Source: an uncultured Prevotella sp.
Lineage (GTDB): Bacteria > Bacteroidota > Bacteroidia > Bacteroidales > Bacteroidaceae
Direction: 5' to 3'
Length of the DNA: 64,000 nt
Assembly: GCA_944319795.1 (NCBI GenBank)
Contig: CALUFA010000003.1
Span: 1 to 64,000, forward strand
Shown here: positions 18,072 through 27,039 of the stretch, piece after piece
How the letters are laid out: each line of letters opens with the position of its first letter
How positions within the stretch are numbered: position 1 is the first letter of the stretch
Made by a program: the position numbers and the translations under genes
Notes under the pieces: model-generated
Seen by the model: the letters and a program-made list of their open reading frames with translations, nothing else
Databases searched by the model: none
What the model was told of the DNA's origin: nothing

Positions 18072-19343
18072 TCAGATCTCGACGTGTTCTTTCCTGGGAC
18101 GGAACACCAATGCAAAGGAAAGTCCGATAATCAGCGCATATCCGGCGAAGATGAACCAGCATGTCTGCCAATCTCCTACCGTATAGAAATCGTCGCCGAC
18201 CTGTTTCCCCGTAGTATATGCATTGATGACTGCCTGGGCGCACAGCGTACCCACTGTTGCACCTATGCCGTTTGTCATAAGCATGAATAATCCTTGAGCG
18301 CTCGAGCGAATAGAGGAATCTGTGCTCTTGTCGACATAAAGTGAGCCACTGATATTAAAGAAATCAAAAGCGACACCGTAAACAATCATCGACAATACGA
18401 ACATCCATACACCACTGCCCGGATTACCCATGCCGAAAAGCCCAAACCTCAACACCCAAGCAAACATAGCTATAAGCATTACATTTTTTATTCCGAACCG
18501 TTTCATGAAAAACGGTATAAGCAATATGCAACACGTTTCACTTATCTGGGATAAGGATATCAATATGTTGGCATGTTGAACTCCAAACGTGTCTGCATAT
18601 TCAGGCATTGCAGCGAAGCTGCTGATGAAAGGATTCGCGAAGCCATTGGTTATTTGCAAACTTACACCCAACAACATGGAAAATATGAAAAATATGGCCA
18701 TGTCTTTCCGCTTGAATAAAGTAAACGCTTTCAACCCTAACGCTTCCATAACGCTTTTCTTCTCACCACCGGAAACAACAGGACACGCAGGAAGAGTAAA
18801 CGTATAAAGAAACAGCACTACGCTCAAAACACCTGATACAACAAACTGATTTTGGTTTACCTGGAACCCCATAAGGTCTACAAACCACATTGAAACAATA
18901 AAACCAATCGTACCGAAAACTCTTATAGGCGGAAAATCCTTAACCGTATCCATTCCAGCTTTTGTCAATGCGTTATATGCAACGGAATTACTTAAAGCCA
19001 ACGTAGGCATATAAAAACCAACGGACACTGAATATAACGTAAATAGCACTGAAAATTCGGAGTTAGCCTCAGACGTCATCCCATATAACGCAGCAAGAAA
19101 CATAAACGCTCCAGCCATAAGATGACAAAGTCCCAACAACCTTTGAGCCTGAATCCACCTATCTGCAATTATACCCATCAATGCCGGCATGAATATGGAA
19201 ACTATTCCTTGCATGGAATAAAACCAGCCAATATCCATACTCATTCCTACATTGCCGAGATAACGGCCCATAGACGTAAGATAGGCGCCCCAAACCGCAA
19301 ATTCGAGGAAGTTCATGAGCGCCAAACGGACTTTAAGATTCAT
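18072..19343 (-). CDS. nupG: Nucleoside:H+ symporter family MFS transporter
   Basis: This 423-residue, 12-helix transporter of the major facilitator superfamily opens with MNLKVRLALMNFLEFAVWGAYLTSMGRYL, which is typical of the NupG/XapB nucleoside:proton symporters. The large hydrophobic segments and the cytoplasmic loop at about 195-215 are in place. It probably imports nucleosides. It precedes a DUF151 nuclease-like gene and rsmE with short gaps. The promoter lies about 110 bases upstream, beyond a repeat that is duplicated there. Confidence 0.88.
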   Translation of the reverse strand: MNLKVRLALMNFLEFAVWGAYLTSMGRYLGNVGMSMDIGWFYSMQGIVSIFMPALMGIIADRWIQAQRLLGLCHLMAGAFMFLAALYGMTSEANSEFSVLFTLYSVSVGFYMPTLALSNSVAYNALTKAGMDTVKDFPPIRVFGTIGFIVSMWFVDLMGFQVNQNQFVVSGVLSVVLFLYTFTLPACPVVSGGEKKSVMEALGLKAFTLFKRKDMAIFFIFSMLLGVSLQITNGFANPFISSFAAMPEYADTFGVQHANILISLSQISETCCILLIPFFMKRFGIKNVMLIAMFAWVLRFGLFGMGNPGSGVWMFVLSMIVYGVAFDFFNISGSLYVDKSTDSSIRSSAQGLFMLMTNGIGATVGTLCAQAVINAYTTGKQVGDDFYTVGDWQTCWFIFAGYALIIGLSFALVFRPRKEHVEI

Positions 19344-19373
19344 TACAGATACTTTTTACTACCAATAATTGGA

Positions 19374-19464
19374 CTTATCTTATGCAAAGATAATGCAAGC
19401 AAGCGCAATGAGAACTTGTTCTCTAATTGCCGAGCGCAGCTTATCTTATGCAAAGATAACGCAA
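19374..19464. repeat. Duplicated 25-base repeat flanking a hairpin, upstream of the MFS gene
   Basis: The 25-base sequences at 19374-19398 and 19440-19464 differ at one base. Each contains, on the minus strand, a -7 box TATCTTTG (19385-19392 and 19451-19458). Between them, 19403-19437 forms an imperfect hairpin centred on GAGAAC-TT-GTTCTC. Confidence 0.8.
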
Positions 19465-19481
19465 AAAAAAGTATCATCAAA
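19451..19481 (-). promoter_or_regulatory. Promoter of the MFS transporter gene
   Basis: On the minus strand, -33 TTTG (19478-19481) and -7 TATCTTTG (19451-19458) are 19 bases apart. The second -7 copy at 19385-19392 has no good -33 box. Confidence 0.75.
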
Positions 19482-19514
19482 AAAAATAACATTATTTATA
19501 TAAGCACCGACTTG

Positions 19515-20717
19515 TCACTTACGCATTTTCCTTAATATGTCGCTTATTTCCTCAAACTTACGTCCCATGTTAAGTTTCAAGTATATGTTGTAAAGCGAAG
19601 TAGCCCAGCGTTCTTTATCATCTGGAGCCAAAACGCGGTACTTTTCCATGTAAGGCAGCGCTTTACGATAATAATCCAACGCCGTTTTCCTTGATTTTTT
19701 ATTTTTAGAGTCATTCTCAAGGGCCAAGGCCAAATTAATATAAGACACTCCGGCATTAAGATAGACGTCAGGGAACGTATCGTTACGGGCGATAAGAGTG
19801 TCACTTATGGCTATACATTCCGCATATCCGCCCATATTCAGCAAAATATTACTTTTTGCGAAAAGAAACAAAGTATTATCATCATCGTATTGAAGGGCTC
19901 TGTTTACAATGTTCATCGCCGAATCAAGCTGCTCTGAACCATTGTAATAATCCATCAATCTCGTGAAAAAGAATTTCGATTTACTATTCTCATCAAACCC
20001 TTGACGTAAAGTCACGACGTATCTCGACGTGTCTTTTTTCAATAAATACGCTTCAGACATGTAGACCAATGCACGCCTTCTGTATTTTTGGTTTGTAAGC
20101 GCCAAATCCGAATACTTCAATATGCTATCAGGCCGTTGCAATTTAAAACCGCAAAACATTGTCCAAAAAGCAGCAGAAGAACTCAACGTGTCCGTTTCCC
20201 CACAAACAAATCCGGAAAACAAAGGCTGACGTCTGCAGTCAATGTATGTATCCATCATTCCATACGCGGCATCATAATCTTTTTTCCTGACAAAATATAT
20301 GCCACCGTTATAAAGGTTGCGCCGATACTTGTTCAAATACTCAGCGTTTCTCTTTCGGAAATTCAATTTAACCTTACCTTTCTTGTCAGGAAGCATGTCA
20401 ACACTATCAAGACTCTCATAAGTCAGGAACATTTTACGAGCCGTGTTGAAAAATGCGGCAGTATCCGTGTTCTCCTTCAAATAAAGCTTTTCATTTGCGA
20501 CCTCATACTGCGTCCTGACGGCATCAGCCAATGTTAAATATATTTTTACATTATGTTTGTTAGCCGAATCTTTCAACAACTCACGCATTGACATTTCCGC
20601 CTTATCCAAATCACTGCGTTTCTTAATGTTTGAGCGAGCCTCACTTATCTCCTTTTTTTGGGCGGATAAAGGAGAAAGCAAAAATAGTGATAGGAATACA
20701 ACCAACAAACGCATCAT
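19515..20717 (-). CDS. Exported TPR protein (paralogue of the upstream gene)
   Basis: A 400-residue protein with a signal peptide (about 1-19, ending LSAQ) and helical tetratricopeptide-like repeats through most of its length, clearest at about 240-400. It shares a long motif with the 414-residue protein encoded at 20845-22089: a KGKVK segment, then NAE, then an N-GGIY segment, an aromatic-rich stretch and PLF. The two are therefore tandem duplicates. The role is unknown; TPR proteins of this kind usually scaffold protein contacts in the periplasm. Confidence 0.8.
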   Translation of the reverse strand: MMRLLVVFLSLFLLSPLSAQKKEISEARSNIKKRSDLDKAEMSMRELLKDSANKHNVKIYLTLADAVRTQYEVANEKLYLKENTDTAAFFNTARKMFLTYESLDSVDMLPDKKGKVKLNFRKRNAEYLNKYRRNLYNGGIYFVRKKDYDAAYGMMDTYIDCRRQPLFSGFVCGETDTLSSSAAFWTMFCGFKLQRPDSILKYSDLALTNQKYRRRALVYMSEAYLLKKDTSRYVVTLRQGFDENSKSKFFFTRLMDYYNGSEQLDSAMNIVNRALQYDDDNTLFLFAKSNILLNMGGYAECIAISDTLIARNDTFPDVYLNAGVSYINLALALENDSKNKKSRKTALDYYRKALPYMEKYRVLAPDDKERWATSLYNIYLKLNMGRKFEEISDILRKMRK

Positions 20718-20844
20718 AATGGATCAATTAAAAAGTTTCCTCAAAAACAATCACTTACTATTCAAAGAAAATAAACGTAACCAGCAAGGTAGGCCGGTAA
20801 ATAATTCATACCGGCCTCCTTGCTTGATTGAAAAGCAGTCATTA

Positions 20845-22089
20845 TTATTTAGTAAGCATCTCGGCCTCTTTCGTCTTAGCGTCGTCTGGTCCGAGTGCCC
20901 TATAACAGCATGTATAAAGAGAATATGCCCAAACGTTCTTGAACTCCATGGTCTTGTCCATGTCCTTAGCCTTCTCCAAATAGCTGATAGCTTGCATGTA
21001 AACATCGATTATAACCTTCTCGGCGTCAGGTGAGAGCCTTTTGCCGTTAGCCGTTGCCTTCTCGGCAGCTTCCTGGGCCTTGTACATGTAGCAGTTTCCA
21101 ATCGAAGCGACTACGGCTACATTTGTAGGCTGCAGACCTGAAGCCTTCGTCAAAACGGCAATGGCATCATCCCACTTATGGTCGTTCATGCAAGACTGAC
21201 CATGCATGGCAAGGGCGGTGAAGTTGTTAGGATCCTTTGCCAACTTACCTTCTACGAGAGCGTTAAGCGAAGCCCTGTCGTTGATGGATATGTACATCGA
21301 ACAGATGGTGCTGAAAATCATGTCGTTGCTTTCGTCTTTAGCATATATGTCCTTCAACTTGTTCACATAGTTAAGCGTGTCTTCGTGGGTCTTAAGCTGA
21401 CTCTGCATGACGGCCAACTTAATTTGCAATGCGTCTTGTGACATAGCTGTGTCGTTAAGGGCGATGTCGGCATACTTCTCAGCCTTTGCGTAATCCTTTG
21501 CGAGATAAGCCGAACGCGCAGCATAATAAGCTATCTGCGTAAGATTGGCATCCTTGCTCTTGTCTTGCTCCTTGAACAAAGGATAATCGGCACTTTCGAC
21601 ATAAGTTGCCAAATACTTGTAAGACAATGCCTCATCGGTTGCCTGGTAGTAAATGCCGGCATTAATCAAATGGAAGCGGATCGGATACAGACGCTCGGCG
21701 TTTGAATTGTGGAACTTAGGCTTAACCTTGCCTTTTTCATTTGGCTGCATGTCAAACTCATCGCATGCCACACCGTTCTCAATAGCCTGCAGCACGGCGT
21801 TGTAAAGTCCTACGGTGTCATAGGCTTCAACTTTACCCGACTGCATCTGTTCTGCAAGCTGGTTGCTGGTTATCGTGCCCTGCTCTTTCGTCACTTTGTC
21901 ATAAGCGAGATCAACCAACTTATTATAACACTTGGCTTTGTCTTCTGCTGACATACTGCCAAGATTTGACTTCAAGAGATTATAAGCTTCGTTATAATCC
22001 TTGATTTTTGAAATTTGCTTGTACACGTCTTGTGCAAAAGCAGACGCGCTGAACACGGCAGCAAACGCCAAAATTGTTAATTTTTTCAT
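20845..22089 (-). CDS. Exported TPR protein
   Basis: A 414-residue protein with signal peptide (MKKLTILAFAAVFSASAFA) and repeated helix pairs of TPR type (for example AKDYAKAEKYADIALN, and DHKWDDAIAVLTKASGLQPTNVAVVASIG at about 290-320). It shares the KGKVKPKF-NAERLYPIR-INAGIYY motif with the shorter paralogue downstream. It lies 26 bases after gyrA on the same strand and may be co-transcribed with it, although the functional link is not clear. The function is unknown. Confidence 0.85.
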   Translation of the reverse strand: MKKLTILAFAAVFSASAFAQDVYKQISKIKDYNEAYNLLKSNLGSMSAEDKAKCYNKLVDLAYDKVTKEQGTITSNQLAEQMQSGKVEAYDTVGLYNAVLQAIENGVACDEFDMQPNEKGKVKPKFHNSNAERLYPIRFHLINAGIYYQATDEALSYKYLATYVESADYPLFKEQDKSKDANLTQIAYYAARSAYLAKDYAKAEKYADIALNDTAMSQDALQIKLAVMQSQLKTHEDTLNYVNKLKDIYAKDESNDMIFSTICSMYISINDRASLNALVEGKLAKDPNNFTALAMHGQSCMNDHKWDDAIAVLTKASGLQPTNVAVVASIGNCYMYKAQEAAEKATANGKRLSPDAEKVIIDVYMQAISYLEKAKDMDKTMEFKNVWAYSLYTCCYRALGPDDAKTKEAEMLTK

Positions 22090-22115
22090 AAATCAATTAT
22101 TTAATTAAACCAAAA

Positions 22116-24728
22116 TCATTCTTCTACATTTTCCTGCTCCTCTACGTCGGCATAGCCGTCTGGCTCATTGCCGTTTTCCGACGGAGCTGCCAATGCGTCG
22201 TTCCTGATAGCCTCGCTCGTGGCCGACCATTCCTTACGGCTTTCCGCCTCGACAAGAGCTTCTATGTCAGAGCTCATCACCTTGCAAACGCTAGAGATAA
22301 CGTCGTTCTTCTTCGTCAGGTTGATAAGCCTTACTCCTTGCGTCGCGCGGCCCATGATCCGGCATTCAGACACTTTCAAACGGATTAGTATTCCGCTCTT
22401 GTTGATTATCATAAGGTCGTTGTCGTCGGTCACCACCTTTATCGCTACAAGGCGGCCGGTCTTTTCTGTTATGTTAAGGGTCTTTACACCCTTGCCGCCG
22501 CGGTTGGTCACGCGGTAGTCCTCAACTTGGCTCCGCTTGCCGTAACCGTTCTCGCTGACAACCATGATTGTCTCGACATCAGGCTTGTTGACAACCACCA
22601 TGCCTACTACTTCGTCGTCGCCGTCGTCAAGTTTCATACCACGCACGCCCGTTGAAACGCGCCCCATAGCACGTACCGTATTCTCGTTGAACCTTACGGC
22701 GCGGCCGTTTCTGTCGGCCAAAAGCAGCTCATTATGGCCGTTTGTAAGACGAACGCCTACGACCTCGTCGCCATCGAGCACGTTGATGGCTATCACGCCG
22801 TTCGCCCTCGGACGGCTGTATGCCTCGAGGCTTGTCTTCTTTATCAGGCCGTTCTTAGTTGCGAAGACAACAAAGTGGCTGTTGATGAAGTTCTCGTCGT
22901 CAAGGCTTCCGCGCAGGCGGAGGAACGCCTTAATGCTGTCGTCGTTCTCTATGTTGAGCAAATTCTGTATTGCACGTCCCTTCGAGTTCTTGGCGCCCTC
23001 GGGGATTTCATAGCATTTCAGCCAATAGCAGCGGCCCTTGTTGGTGAAGAACATCATCGTATTGTGCATCGTCGCCGGATAGATATACTCCGTAAAGTCG
23101 TTGTCGCGGCTGTGGGCGCCCTTGCTGCCTACGCCTCCGCGCGCCTGTTCACGGAACTCCGACAACGGCGTGCGCTTGATATAACCAAGATGGCTGATAG
23201 TAATCACTACGGGGTCGTTGGGATAGAAGTCCTCCGGATTAAACTCTTCGCTTGAATATTTAATTTCGGTGCGGCGCTCGTCGCCGTATTTCTCCTTAAC
23301 CTCGAGCAGTTCGTCCTTCATCACTTTCTTGCAAAGCTCAGGGTCGTCGAGTATCTGCTGCAGATAAGCTATGCGTCTTTCTATCTCCTCGTATTCGGCG
23401 TGCAGCTGTTCCATACGCAGGCCCGTCAACTGGCTCAGGCGCATGTCAACGATGGCCTTCGACTGTATCTCGTCAAAACCAAAACGCTGTTCCAAATTAC
23501 GCTGGGCGTCCGACGGGGTTTTCGACGCACGTATGATATGTACAACCTCGTCGATATTGTCACAGGCGGTAATAAGCGCCTGGAGTATATGCTCACGCTC
23601 CTTAGCCTTGCGCAACTCGAACTTTGTGCGGCGGATTGTAACGTCGTGTCTGTGCTCAACGAAATAATGCACGCACTCTTTTAATGTAAGGAGGCGCGGA
23701 CGGCCTTTAACCAAAGCTATGCAATTAACTGAGAATGAGCTTTGTAGCGCCGTCATCTTAAATAGCTTGTTCAATATCACGTTAGCGTTGGCATCCTTCT
23801 TGACGTCTATCACTATGCGCATGCCGTGGCGGTCAGACTCGTCGTTGGCATTACTTATTCCGTCAAGTTTGCCTTCCTTCACCAAGTCGGCGATGTATTC
23901 GATAAGCTGGGCCTTATTCACGCCGTAAGGTATCTCGGTCACAACTATCTTATCGTGAGCCTCGCCGCTTTCTATCTCGGCCTTGGCACGCATCACGATG
24001 CGCCCGCGCCCGGTAGCGTAAGCGTCCCTTACGCCGCCTATACCATATATATATGCGCCCGTCGGGAAATCGGGAGCCTTGATATACTGCATCAGTCCGT
24101 CTACGTCGATGTCGGGATTATCGATGTAAGCGCAGCAACCGTCTACAACCTCGCCAAGATTGTGCGTCGGGATGTTGGTGGCCATGCCCACGGCGATACC
24201 GTTGCCGCCGTTGACGAGCAGGTTGGGTATCTTTGTCGGCATGACGGTAGGCTCTTGCAGCGAGTCGTCGAAGTTGTTGGTCATGTCGACCGTCTCCTTG
24301 TCCAAGTCGTCCATTATGTGCTCGCCCATCTTCGACAAGCGGCATTCCGTATAACGCATGGCGGCAGGCGAATCGCCGTCTACGCTTCCGAAGTTGCCTT
24401 GGCCGTCCACAAGCGTGTAACGCATGTTCCAGTCTTGCGCCATGCGCACCAACGCCCCGTAAACCGAGCTGTCGCCGTGGGGGTGGTATTTTCCCAACAC
24501 CTCGCCCACTACGCGCGCGCACTTCTTATACGGCTTGTCGCTCGTATTGCCGATGCCCATCATTCCGTAAAGTATGCGTCGGTGCACCGGCTTGAACCCG
24601 TCGCGCACGTCGGGCAAGGCACGGGCGACGATTACCGACATAGAATAGTCGATATAAGAGGATTTCATCTCCTCTTCAATGTTGATTTTGATTATCCTGT
24701 CTTGGTCAAACGTGTTATTATTATCCAT
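22116..24728 (-). CDS. gyrA: DNA gyrase subunit A
   Basis: This 870-residue type II topoisomerase subunit breaks and rejoins DNA. The catalytic Tyr is in [10 protein letters not shown]. The quinolone-determining region reads [17 protein letters not shown], with Ser at the E. coli 83 position and Gly at the 87 position. C-terminal beta-pinwheel repeats contain [12 protein letters not shown] and the GyrA-box-like RGGVGSKG. The acidic tail ends VEEQENVEE. It is full length. The leader upstream has no clear promoter but contains repeated AAAATGGC words on the minus strand. Confidence 0.98.
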   Translation of the reverse strand: MDNNNTFDQDRIIKINIEEEMKSSYIDYSMSVIVARALPDVRDGFKPVHRRILYGMMGIGNTSDKPYKKCARVVGEVLGKYHPHGDSSVYGALVRMAQDWNMRYTLVDGQGNFGSVDGDSPAAMRYTECRLSKMGEHIMDDLDKETVDMTNNFDDSLQEPTVMPTKIPNLLVNGGNGIAVGMATNIPTHNLGEVVDGCCAYIDNPDIDVDGLMQYIKAPDFPTGAYIYGIGGVRDAYATGRGRIVMRAKAEIESGEAHDKIVVTEIPYGVNKAQLIEYIADLVKEGKLDGISNANDESDRHGMRIVIDVKKDANANVILNKLFKMTALQSSFSVNCIALVKGRPRLLTLKECVHYFVEHRHDVTIRRTKFELRKAKEREHILQALITACDNIDEVVHIIRASKTPSDAQRNLEQRFGFDEIQSKAIVDMRLSQLTGLRMEQLHAEYEEIERRIAYLQQILDDPELCKKVMKDELLEVKEKYGDERRTEIKYSSEEFNPEDFYPNDPVVITISHLGYIKRTPLSEFREQARGGVGSKGAHSRDNDFTEYIYPATMHNTMMFFTNKGRCYWLKCYEIPEGAKNSKGRAIQNLLNIENDDSIKAFLRLRGSLDDENFINSHFVVFATKNGLIKKTSLEAYSRPRANGVIAINVLDGDEVVGVRLTNGHNELLLADRNGRAVRFNENTVRAMGRVSTGVRGMKLDDGDDEVVGMVVVNKPDVETIMVVSENGYGKRSQVEDYRVTNRGGKGVKTLNITEKTGRLVAIKVVTDDNDLMIINKSGILIRLKVSECRIMGRATQGVRLINLTKKNDVISSVCKVMSSDIEALVEAESRKEWSATSEAIRNDALAAPSENGNEPDGYADVEEQENVEE

Positions 24729-25061
24729 TTTTATTTTAATGTATTAATTTTTATTCAAAATGCCATTTAAGGCCATTTTCTTTTGATTTAAGACGTTCTA
24801 AGCCATTTTCAGCCTGCTAAATTACTGCTTTTTCATGAGCTATGGAAATCATTTGCCGTAAAACGAACAATTTTAAACTTTATTATAACCAACCCCGCCA
24901 GCCATGATTATCCGCGACACAATACGATGTGTTACGCCTCCGCCGGAGCATGCACGACCGCCATTTGAACACGCAAAAACGCCCCTCCTACCCACTGCGG
25001 AACGGCTTTTCGTTGTACGAACGGGCCCTATAATGAAACGTCTTGAAAATCAAGGCATTAT

Positions 25062-25149
25062 AAAACGTGGCATTTTACGGCCCGAAAGATAGCCTTTTAC
25101 ACGCTGAAAGGCCACCTCTTACAACGCAAAAGGCAAGGAGTTGGAAAAC
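25062..25149 (+). repeat. 22-base-register array C (4 units)
   Basis: Units start at 25062, 25084, 25106 and 25128, each 22 bases. They are more degenerate than array B, but each keeps a purine-rich left half (AAAACG, GAAAGA, GAAAGG, AAAAGG), and the first three keep a T-rich right half. The array ends about 100 bases before the -7 box of the next gene. Confidence 0.65.
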
Positions 25150-25248
25150 GCGCCGCCATATCCGTCAGCACCGATGCCGGCACGATGATTTATTGTTAAG
25201 GAAAATGAAACTAACGCCGGCACGCTTCGCTTTGTCATTTTTTTACAT

Positions 25249-25256
25249 TACCTTTG
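25249..25256 (+). promoter_or_regulatory. -7 promoter box of the DUF4861 gene
   Basis: TACCTTTG at 25249-25256 matches the Bacteroidetes -7 consensus. The nearest TTTG (25231) is only 14 bases away, so the -33 part is weak. The box lies before ATG 25284 and overlaps an upstream in-frame ATG at 25254, which rules that start out. Confidence 0.55.
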
Positions 25257-25283
25257 TATCAGTTTTTAATAAAATTATGTGTC

Positions 25284-26504
25284 ATGAATAAGAAACTACT
25301 GACAAACGTTTTGGCATTGCTTGCCGCAATACCTGCATTTTCACAAAAATCGTTTGACGTAACAATCGCTAACAACTACTCGAAAGCTAAGACTAACGTC
25401 CCTATCGTACTTGAGCTTAAAGGATACGGCATCGACGTTAAGTCGGCGTTGGTTACCGACGGCGGCAAGGAAATACCTTGCCAACTTGACGACATCAACC
25501 AAGACGGGGTGAACGACGAACTTTGCTTCATAACCGACGTTGACAAAAACTCATCAAAAAAGGTAAACGTAACGTTGTACGACAAAGGCACACAGAAGGA
25601 CTACGAATCACAAGTGTACGTGGAAATGCTGTTGAGCAACAGGAAGGTAAAGGAGACTAACAAGCAAAACCTGTACATCTCGCAACTGACCGTTGACAAC
25701 GGTACCAACCCTTACTGGACGCTGCACCACCACGGAGCAGCCTTTGAGAACGACATGGTGGCATACCGAATATACTTCGACCACCGCCAAACCGTTGACA
25801 TTTACGGCAAATACCTGAAGCGCCTTGAACTGAAAGAAACCCAATTCTATCCTGACGACAAGCAAAAGGCCGCCCAGTATGGCGACGACGTACTTTGGGT
25901 AGGCTCGACCCTGGGACTCGGAACACTCAGGGGATGGGACGGCAAGAAACCCACTATGCTCGAAGACGTAGACAAAAGAAGCCAAAGGATTATTTCGCGC
26001 GGCCCTATACGCACGATTGTCGAGGTGAAAGACAAGGGATGGACGCCGCAGCCCGGCATGCAGCCGATAGACATGACCGCACTCTACACTCTTTACGCAG
26101 GGCGCAGGGAGTGCCACGTCGACGTGAAATTCAACAAGCCGGCATCAGGTTATCTTCTGTCGACAGGCTTCATCAACGTTAAGAACTCCACCGAGTTTTC
26201 AGATAAGAAAGGGCTTCGGGGATGCTGGGGCACCGACTGGCCGGTATCGGCGAAAGACAGCGTAGGGCATAAGCGCGAAACCGTCGGCCTCGGAATATAC
26301 GTTCCTGAAAAATACATCGTTAGCGAAGAGCCTGCAAACAAGGACAACTATGCCTACGTTATAAAAACAGACACCGACGAACTGCATTACCAAATAACGT
26401 TCTGCAGCGACAACGAGACATTCGGATACCATAAAGACAAGGATTGGTATGAATTCTTGAAAGAGTGGAAAGACGACGTTACGCATCCCGTTGTGATTAA
26501 ATAA
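25284..26504 (+). CDS. DUF4861-type exported protein
   Basis: A 406-residue protein with a signal peptide (MNKKLLTNVLALLAAIPAFS). The body is beta-rich, with early segment VPIVLELKGYG and later HHHGAAFENDMVAYRIYFD, GWTPQPGMQPIDMTALYTLYAGRRE and VGLGIYVPEKYI. It resembles the DUF4861 family, found beside polysaccharide-degradation genes in Bacteroidetes and thought to act on or bind carbohydrates in the periplasm; its activity is not known. ATG 25284 was chosen because the upstream in-frame ATG (25254) overlaps the promoter. It is monocistronic with a strong terminator. Confidence 0.8.
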   Translation: MNKKLLTNVLALLAAIPAFSQKSFDVTIANNYSKAKTNVPIVLELKGYGIDVKSALVTDGGKEIPCQLDDINQDGVNDELCFITDVDKNSSKKVNVTLYDKGTQKDYESQVYVEMLLSNRKVKETNKQNLYISQLTVDNGTNPYWTLHHHGAAFENDMVAYRIYFDHRQTVDIYGKYLKRLELKETQFYPDDKQKAAQYGDDVLWVGSTLGLGTLRGWDGKKPTMLEDVDKRSQRIISRGPIRTIVEVKDKGWTPQPGMQPIDMTALYTLYAGRRECHVDVKFNKPASGYLLSTGFINVKNSTEFSDKKGLRGCWGTDWPVSAKDSVGHKRETVGLGIYVPEKYIVSEEPANKDNYAYVIKTDTDELHYQITFCSDNETFGYHKDKDWYEFLKEWKDDVTHPVVIK

Positions 26505-26515
26505 AACAAAAACAT

Positions 26516-26562
26516 GGCGCCGGATTTGCAACAATACAAACAAATCCGGCGCCACGTTTTTT
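26516..26562. terminator. Strong bidirectional terminator hairpin
   Basis: GGCGCCGGATTTG (26516-26528) pairs perfectly with CAAATCCGGCGCC (26541-26553) and is followed by TTTTTT. A-rich sequence on the left lets it also serve the convergent gene. Confidence 0.92.
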
Positions 26563-26565
26563 CAT

Positions 26566-27036
26566 TTATTGAACGACCTTGAACCTTATCCTAAACGAAT
26601 GTTCTTCCTCGTTCCAGTTTGTTCCTAACATCTCAAACCGTCCGATCTGCGATGTCGAGCGTACATGTTTGCCTATGCACGGGCAAACGTCGTAATCGCC
26701 TATGCGCACTAAGCGTATAGTATCAGACGCGTCTTCAGGCAGCTTGTCGAGCAAAACGCCTTCAGGCACGTCGTCCCTGCCAACGTACTCGAATGTAACG
26801 GGTAGGTCTTCTTCTATCAGTTCGTTCATCCGCCGCGCTATCTCCTTTTCCTCATGGCGGTCGGGCTTATGGTCTAATATATAGCTGATTTTACTTTTCT
26901 TACGCTCAATATGCGCATTCTTAGAGCGTTCGCAACCGAACATCCTTATCATTGTCTGGTTCAAAAGGTGCTCGGCGGTGTGCGCAGGAGGAAACTCTTC
27001 CTTATTATGCGCGTTAAGACTGAAATTCTCTTCCAT
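26566..27036 (-). CDS. AlaX-like tRNA-editing domain protein
   Basis: A 156-residue stand-alone editing domain of the AlaRS/ThrRS second additional domain fold. The zinc-binding pairs HTAEHLLNQ (HxxxH, about residues 19-23) and CPCIGKHV (Cys and His, near residue 120) are intact. Such proteins hydrolyse Ser or Gly wrongly attached to tRNA(Ala), or mischarged tRNA(Thr). The usual AlaX length and zinc sites support activity; the exact tRNA cannot be told. It begins three bases after the amylase gene and is thus in the same operon. Confidence 0.85.
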   Translation of the reverse strand: MEENFSLNAHNKEEFPPAHTAEHLLNQTMIRMFGCERSKNAHIERKKSKISYILDHKPDRHEEKEIARRMNELIEEDLPVTFEYVGRDDVPEGVLLDKLPEDASDTIRLVRIGDYDVCPCIGKHVRSTSQIGRFEMLGTNWNEEEHSFRIRFKVVQ

Positions 27037-27039
27037 TGC

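Larger units (their letters stand above)
24729..25283. other. Divergent intergenic region between gyrA and the DUF4861 gene
   Basis: It holds array C (25062-25149), a -7 box for the rightward gene, and degenerate AAAATGGC words next to gyrA (24750-24810). No gene with family features was seen. Confidence 0.6.

Noticed and set aside
24200-24600. Calling GyrA Gly87 a resistance mutation
   Set aside because: The residue is variable in Bacteroidetes, so sequence alone cannot show resistance.
23826-24770. 314-codon frame opposite gyrA
   Set aside because: It is a shadow of the highly conserved gyrA gene on the other strand.
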